Part shown: positions 61,252 to 64,000 of the stretch, in pieces
How positions within the stretch are numbered: position 1 is the stretch's first letter
Layout: every line of letters starts with the position of its first letter
Assembly: GCA_963169745.1 (NCBI GenBank)
Contig: CAUJCU010000021.1
Location: 1 to 64,000 of the forward strand
Source of the DNA: Bacteroidota bacterium
GTDB taxonomy: Bacteria > Bacteroidota > Bacteroidia > UBA4408
DNA: 64,000 nucleotides
Direction of reading: 5' to 3'
The notes under the pieces: generated by a model
Told to the model about the DNA's origin: nothing
Databases searched by the model: none
What the model saw: the letters and a program-made list of their open reading frames with translations, nothing else
Translations under genes and position numbers: made by a program

Positions 61252-62025
61252 ATGAAAACCTTAAAAAGCCTGATCTTTTATTTTTTGGTCATCACTTTAG
61301 GTGGTTTTTCTGTTTGGGCACAAAAATTACCCGATAAACCAGTACCTCCAAAATTAGTCAACGACTTTGCCGGAATTCTAACAAGTTCTGAAACAAGCAA
61401 GCTCGAACAAAAACTAACAGACTTCAACAACAGCAACTCTACTCAAATAGCTGTAGTAACCCTTAAAAGTATTGAAGGTTACGATATTGCTGATTTTGCC
61501 TTTAAATTGGGCGAAAAATGGGGTATTGGCCGAAAGGGGAAAGACAATGGAGTACTGATTGTAGTTGCAATTGATGAGCGAAAAGTATTTATAGCAACAG
61601 GTTATGGCTCTGAAGAATTCGTAACGGACGCTATGGCTCGAAGAATTATTGAGCAACGGATTAAACCGGCTTTTAAAGAAGCTCGATACTACCAGGGCTT
61701 AGATGAAGGTACAGCGGATATAATTAACCTACTTACAGGTAAGTATAAGGCTGAAACAGTAGAGCAAAATAAACCTTCAGGCTCACTCTTTAAAATTTTG
61801 TTTATAATTATAGGAATAATAATAATCATTAAAATAATAGGAAGGAATAATGGAGGTGGCGGAAGCACATACCGCAGCAGTGGTCCTATAATTTGGGGAG
61901 GTGGCTTAGGGAGCTGGGGAAGAGGCTTTAGCGGTGGTGGCAGTTTTGGTGGAGGAAGTAGTGGCGGTTTTGGTGGCTTTGGTGGAGGGCGCTTTGGAGG
62001 AGGAGGAGCAGGAGGAAGCTGGTAA
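61252..62025 (+). CDS. TPM-domain protein with Gly-rich C-terminus (YgcG-like)
   Basis: A 257-residue exported membrane protein. The signal peptide MKTLKSLIFYFLVITLGGFS is followed by VNDFAGILTSSETSKLEQKL, the TPM domain start, then DIADFAFKLGEKWGIGRKGK, DNGVLIVVAIDERKVFIATG and YGSEEFVTDAMARRIIEQRI. After a membrane helix near 185-205 (LFIIIGIIIIIKII) there is a Gly/Ser-rich tail with many GG repeats. ATG at 61252 is chosen over 61237 because it gives a clean signal peptide. It is the last gene of the lemA set. Confidence 0.88.
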   Translation: MKTLKSLIFYFLVITLGGFSVWAQKLPDKPVPPKLVNDFAGILTSSETSKLEQKLTDFNNSNSTQIAVVTLKSIEGYDIADFAFKLGEKWGIGRKGKDNGVLIVVAIDERKVFIATGYGSEEFVTDAMARRIIEQRIKPAFKEARYYQGLDEGTADIINLLTGKYKAETVEQNKPSGSLFKILFIIIGIIIIIKIIGRNNGGGGSTYRSSGPIIWGGGLGSWGRGFSGGGSFGGGSSGGFGGFGGGRFGGGGAGGSW

Positions 62026-62201
62026 TTCTAGTAACTGTTAGTTATGGCTTTTTTGAAAGCGTTTCAATAAATAATTTTTAACCCTATGGTTTGGAATTAG
62101 GTCAAAAATAACTTAAATTTGACCATAATTCGCTTACTATTTGTTACTTTAACAAAGTGGCCTAATAGGAAAGCAAAAATAAAAAAAAGGGGAAATTAGC
62201 T

Positions 62202-62501
62202 ATGAATATACAAATTCAATCCATTCATTTTGATGCAGATAAAAAGTTACTGACCTATATTAAAGAAAAAGTAAATAAATTAAACCAATTTCATGACGGT
62301 ATTATAGAAGGAACCGTTTTTCTTAGGCTCGAAAAAGCTGAAAATACAGAAAACAAAGTTTCAGAAATAAAACTTCGGGTTTCAGGTCAGGATTTGTTTT
62401 CTAAAAAAAACTGCCAAACTTTTGAAGAAGCCGTAGATACCTCTGTAGAAGCTCTTGCAAAGCAGCTTAAAAAGCATAAGGAAAAATTGAAAAAGCTATA
62501 A
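62202..62501 (+). CDS. hpf: Ribosome hibernation promoting factor, short form
   Basis: A 99-residue HPF/RaiA-type protein that binds the 30S subunit when growth stops. The fold is evident from MNIQIQSIHFDADKKLLTYI, KEKVNKLNQFHDGIIEGTVF and EIKLRVSGQDLFSKKNCQTF, followed by the closing helix EEAVDTSVEALAKQLKKHKE. It is a short form, lacking the C-terminal dimerisation domain of long HPF. It is upstream of the tRNA-tuf cluster. Confidence 0.9.
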   Translation: MNIQIQSIHFDADKKLLTYIKEKVNKLNQFHDGIIEGTVFLRLEKAENTENKVSEIKLRVSGQDLFSKKNCQTFEEAVDTSVEALAKQLKKHKEKLKKL

Positions 62502-62536
62502 ACTTTCGTTTTTCTTTAAAAAAAATGAAAATATTT

Positions 62537-62567
62537 TTTGCAATTCTAAATTAGATTTATACATTTG
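62537..62567 (+). promoter_or_regulatory. Promoter (-33 and -7) of the tRNA-tuf cluster
   Basis: TTTG at 62537-62540, 19 bases and TACATTTG at 62560-62567 form a complete Bacteroidota-type promoter. Transcription should start near 62571, 62 bases before the first tRNA. Confidence 0.7.
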
Positions 62568-62632
62568 CAGTCCTTTTTCGCAGGGTGTATTGTCTGTATT
62601 TATGTACAAACACCCCAATGAAAGGGGTTTCA

Positions 62633-62706
62633 GCCGATGTAGCTCAGTTGGCCAGAGCAGCTGATTTGTAATCAGCTGGTCGGGGGTTCGAATCCCTCCA
62701 TCGGCT
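62633..62706 (+). tRNA. tRNA-Thr (anticodon TGT)
   Basis: The acceptor stem GCCGATG pairs with CATCGGC, with discriminator T at 62706. The D arm has TAGCTCAGTTGGCCAGAGC, the anticodon arm CTGAT-TTGTAAT-CAG presents TGT, and the T arm is GGGGGTTCGAATCCCTC. It is the first of four tRNAs before tuf. CCA is not encoded. Confidence 0.95.
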
Positions 62707-62762
62707 CTGAAAGTTAAGTTCTTTGAATTGAAAAATACTTTAATTTTTTCAATATTTAACGA

Positions 62763-62845
62763 GGGGAGATTCCAGAGTGGCCAAATGGATCAGACTGTAA
62801 ATCTGCCGTCTTTCGACTTCGGAGGTTCGAATCCTCCTCTCCCCA
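62763..62845 (+). tRNA. tRNA-Tyr (anticodon GTA)
   Basis: The acceptor GGGGAGA pairs with TCTCCCC, discriminator A at 62845. The anticodon arm AGACTGTAAATCT presents GTA. The long variable arm (GTCTTTCGACTTC region) is as expected of a class II tRNA-Tyr. CCA is not encoded. Confidence 0.95.
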
Positions 62846-62902
62846 CAGATTTTGAATTAAATTAAAGTGCATAAGTATAAGTATTAAACAATAAAAACAT
62901 AA

Positions 62903-62978
62903 GCGGAAGTAGCTCATTTGGTAGAGCGTCAGCCTTCCAAGCTGAGGGTGGCCGGTTCGAGCCCGGTCTTCCGCTCCA
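62903..62978 (+). tRNA. tRNA-Gly (anticodon TCC), CCA encoded
   Basis: The acceptor GCGGAAG pairs with CTTCCGC, discriminator T at 62975. The anticodon arm CAGCCTTCCAAGCTG presents TCC. The bases CCA follow at 62976-62978, so this one has an encoded 3' CCA, unlike its neighbours. Confidence 0.95.
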
Positions 62979-63009
62979 TTTTTTTAATAACACGGCTTAA
63001 TTCTTACCA

Positions 63010-63081
63010 GCCGTTGTAGCTCAGTGGCAGAGCACTTCCTTGGTAAGGAAGAGGTCGAGGGTTCAATTCCCTCCAACGGCT
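63010..63081 (+). tRNA. tRNA-Thr (anticodon GGT)
   Basis: The acceptor GCCGTTG pairs with CAACGGC, discriminator T at 63081. The anticodon arm CTTCCTTGGTAAGGAAG presents GGT. CCA is not encoded. It is the last tRNA before tuf. Confidence 0.95.
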
Positions 63082-63167
63082 CTAAGTAGGGGAGCTAAAT
63101 TAAACTAAAGAGAAGTAAAGATAAAATCTCATTAACTAAATAAAAACAACTTAAATTAATAATTGCA

Positions 63168-64000
63168 ATGGCAAAAGAAAAATTCGACCGCTCCAAACCG
63201 CACGTAAACATCGGTACTATCGGTCACGTTGACCACGGTAAAACTACCTTAACAGCAGCTATCACATCTGTTCTTGCAGATAAAGGATTGGCAGAAAGTA
63301 GAGATTTCTCTTCAATTGATAACGCCCCTGAAGAAAAAGAAAGAGGAATTACCATTAACACTTCACACGTGGAGTATGCAACAGCTAATCGTCACTATGC
63401 TCACGTTGACTGTCCGGGTCACGCGGATTATGTGAAGAACATGGTTACTGGTGCTGCTCAAATGGATGGTGCTATTCTTGTTGTAGCTTCTACAGATGGT
63501 CCAATGCCACAAACTCGTGAACATATCCTATTAGCTCGTCAGGTTGGTGTGCCAAAAATAGTTGTGTTTATGAATAAAGTAGATATGGTTGATGATCCAG
63601 AATTATTAGACCTAGTTGAAATGGAAATACGTGAGCTATTATCTTTCTATCAATTTGATGGTGATAACACTCCAATTATTCGTGGTTCTGCATTGGGTGG
63701 TTTGAATAAAGATCCAAAATGGGTTGATAAAATTATGGAATTAATGGAAGCTGTTGATACTTTCATTCCGGTTCCTCCACGTGAAGTTGATAAACCTTTC
63801 TTAATGCCAGTTGAAGACGTATTTTCAATTACTGGCCGTGGTACGGTAGCTACCGGTAGAGTTGAAACTGGAATTATCAACTCGGGCGATGAAGTTGAAA
63901 TACTTGGAATGCAAGAAGAAAAATTAAAATCAGTAGTTACCGGAGTAGAAATGTTCCGTAAACTTCTTGATAAAGGAGAAGCTGGAGATAACGTTGGTTT
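63168..64000 (+). CDS. tuf: Translation elongation factor Tu (5' part)
   Basis: The first 277 codons of EF-Tu, the GTPase that delivers aminoacyl-tRNA to the ribosome. The start [20 protein letters not shown] is followed by the G1 loop [10 protein letters not shown]2 in [13 protein letters not shown]3 [12 protein letters not shown] and G4 [12 protein letters not shown] (NKVD), then the domain 2 start [19 protein letters not shown]. The gene runs off the right edge, so the end at 64000 is the window limit. It follows a tRNA-Thr by 86 bases and is most likely co-transcribed with the tRNA cluster. Confidence 0.98.
   Translation, partial: MAKEKFDRSKPHVNIGTIGHVDHGKTTLTAAITSVLADKGLAESRDFSSIDNAPEEKERGITINTSHVEYATANRHYAHVDCPGHADYVKNMVTGAAQMDGAILVVASTDGPMPQTREHILLARQVGVPKIVVFMNKVDMVDDPELLDLVEMEIRELLSFYQFDGDNTPIIRGSALGGLNKDPKWVDKIMELMEAVDTFIPVPPREVDKPFLMPVEDVFSITGRGTVATGRVETGIINSGDEVEILGMQEEKLKSVVTGVEMFRKLLDKGEAGDNVG

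Noticed and set aside
1-64000. CRISPR arrays, rRNA genes or an origin of replication
   Set aside because: No regularly spaced repeats with unique spacers, no rRNA-like sequence, and no dnaA-type box cluster was noticed on reading.

Overview
The window is AT-rich DNA from a member of the Bacteroidota, probably a free-living gliding lineage; genus cannot be read from it. The evidence is gldB and gldC, several secreted proteins with type IX secretion (T9SS) C-terminal sorting domains, PorV/PorT-like barrels, a tandem bamA-ompH-ompH set, DUF4175, a bacterial geranylgeranylglyceryl-phosphate synthase homologue, and many promoters with the Bacteroidota -7 box TAnnTTTG, some with TTTG 19-21 bases upstream.

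Layout. 1-0.4 kb: remnant of an IS1380-type transposase. 0.6-28 kb: mostly core genes: gltX-glnS, a T9SS adhesin-like protein, an MsbA-like ABC exporter, a methyltransferase and glycosyltransferase, a DciA-like protein, a RecD-like helicase, comF, a PorV-like barrel, ybeY, an anti-sigma-type ATPase, DUF4175, a CotH/lamin-tail T9SS protein, a fatty acid desaturase, the GGGP synthase, a c-type cytochrome and a truncated haemoglobin.

28.4-37.8 kb is an accessory island on the plus strand. It holds a broken BRO/antirepressor-like gene, then a compact run of AAA ATPase, a 36-residue-repeat protein, a DEDDh exonuclease, a DUF262-DUF1524 (GmrSD-like) nuclease and a WYL regulator, followed by an AbiEi/AbiEii toxin-antitoxin pair, DUF3024, a GNAT acetyltransferase between two ~168-bp direct repeats, and a broken outer-membrane gene. 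The five-gene run looks like a candidate anti-phage operon and is the most interesting part of the window.

38-64 kb returns to core genes: rfbA, a TlpA-like thioredoxin, a secreted serine hydrolase, folA-hydroxyacid dehydrogenase, gldB-gldC divergent from a barrel gene and nadE, an isolated paaB-paaC pair, uppS-bamA-ompH-ompH (envelope biogenesis), kdsD-MBL hydrolase-pth, recQ, lemA with two TPM-domain genes, hpf, and a tRNA-Thr/Tyr/Gly/Thr-tuf cluster that runs off the right edge.

Several genes (glycosyltransferase, GGGP synthase, uppS) have a TAnnTTTG box so close to the ATG that their transcripts should be leaderless or nearly so. This also fixes start codons that longer open frames would place further upstream.
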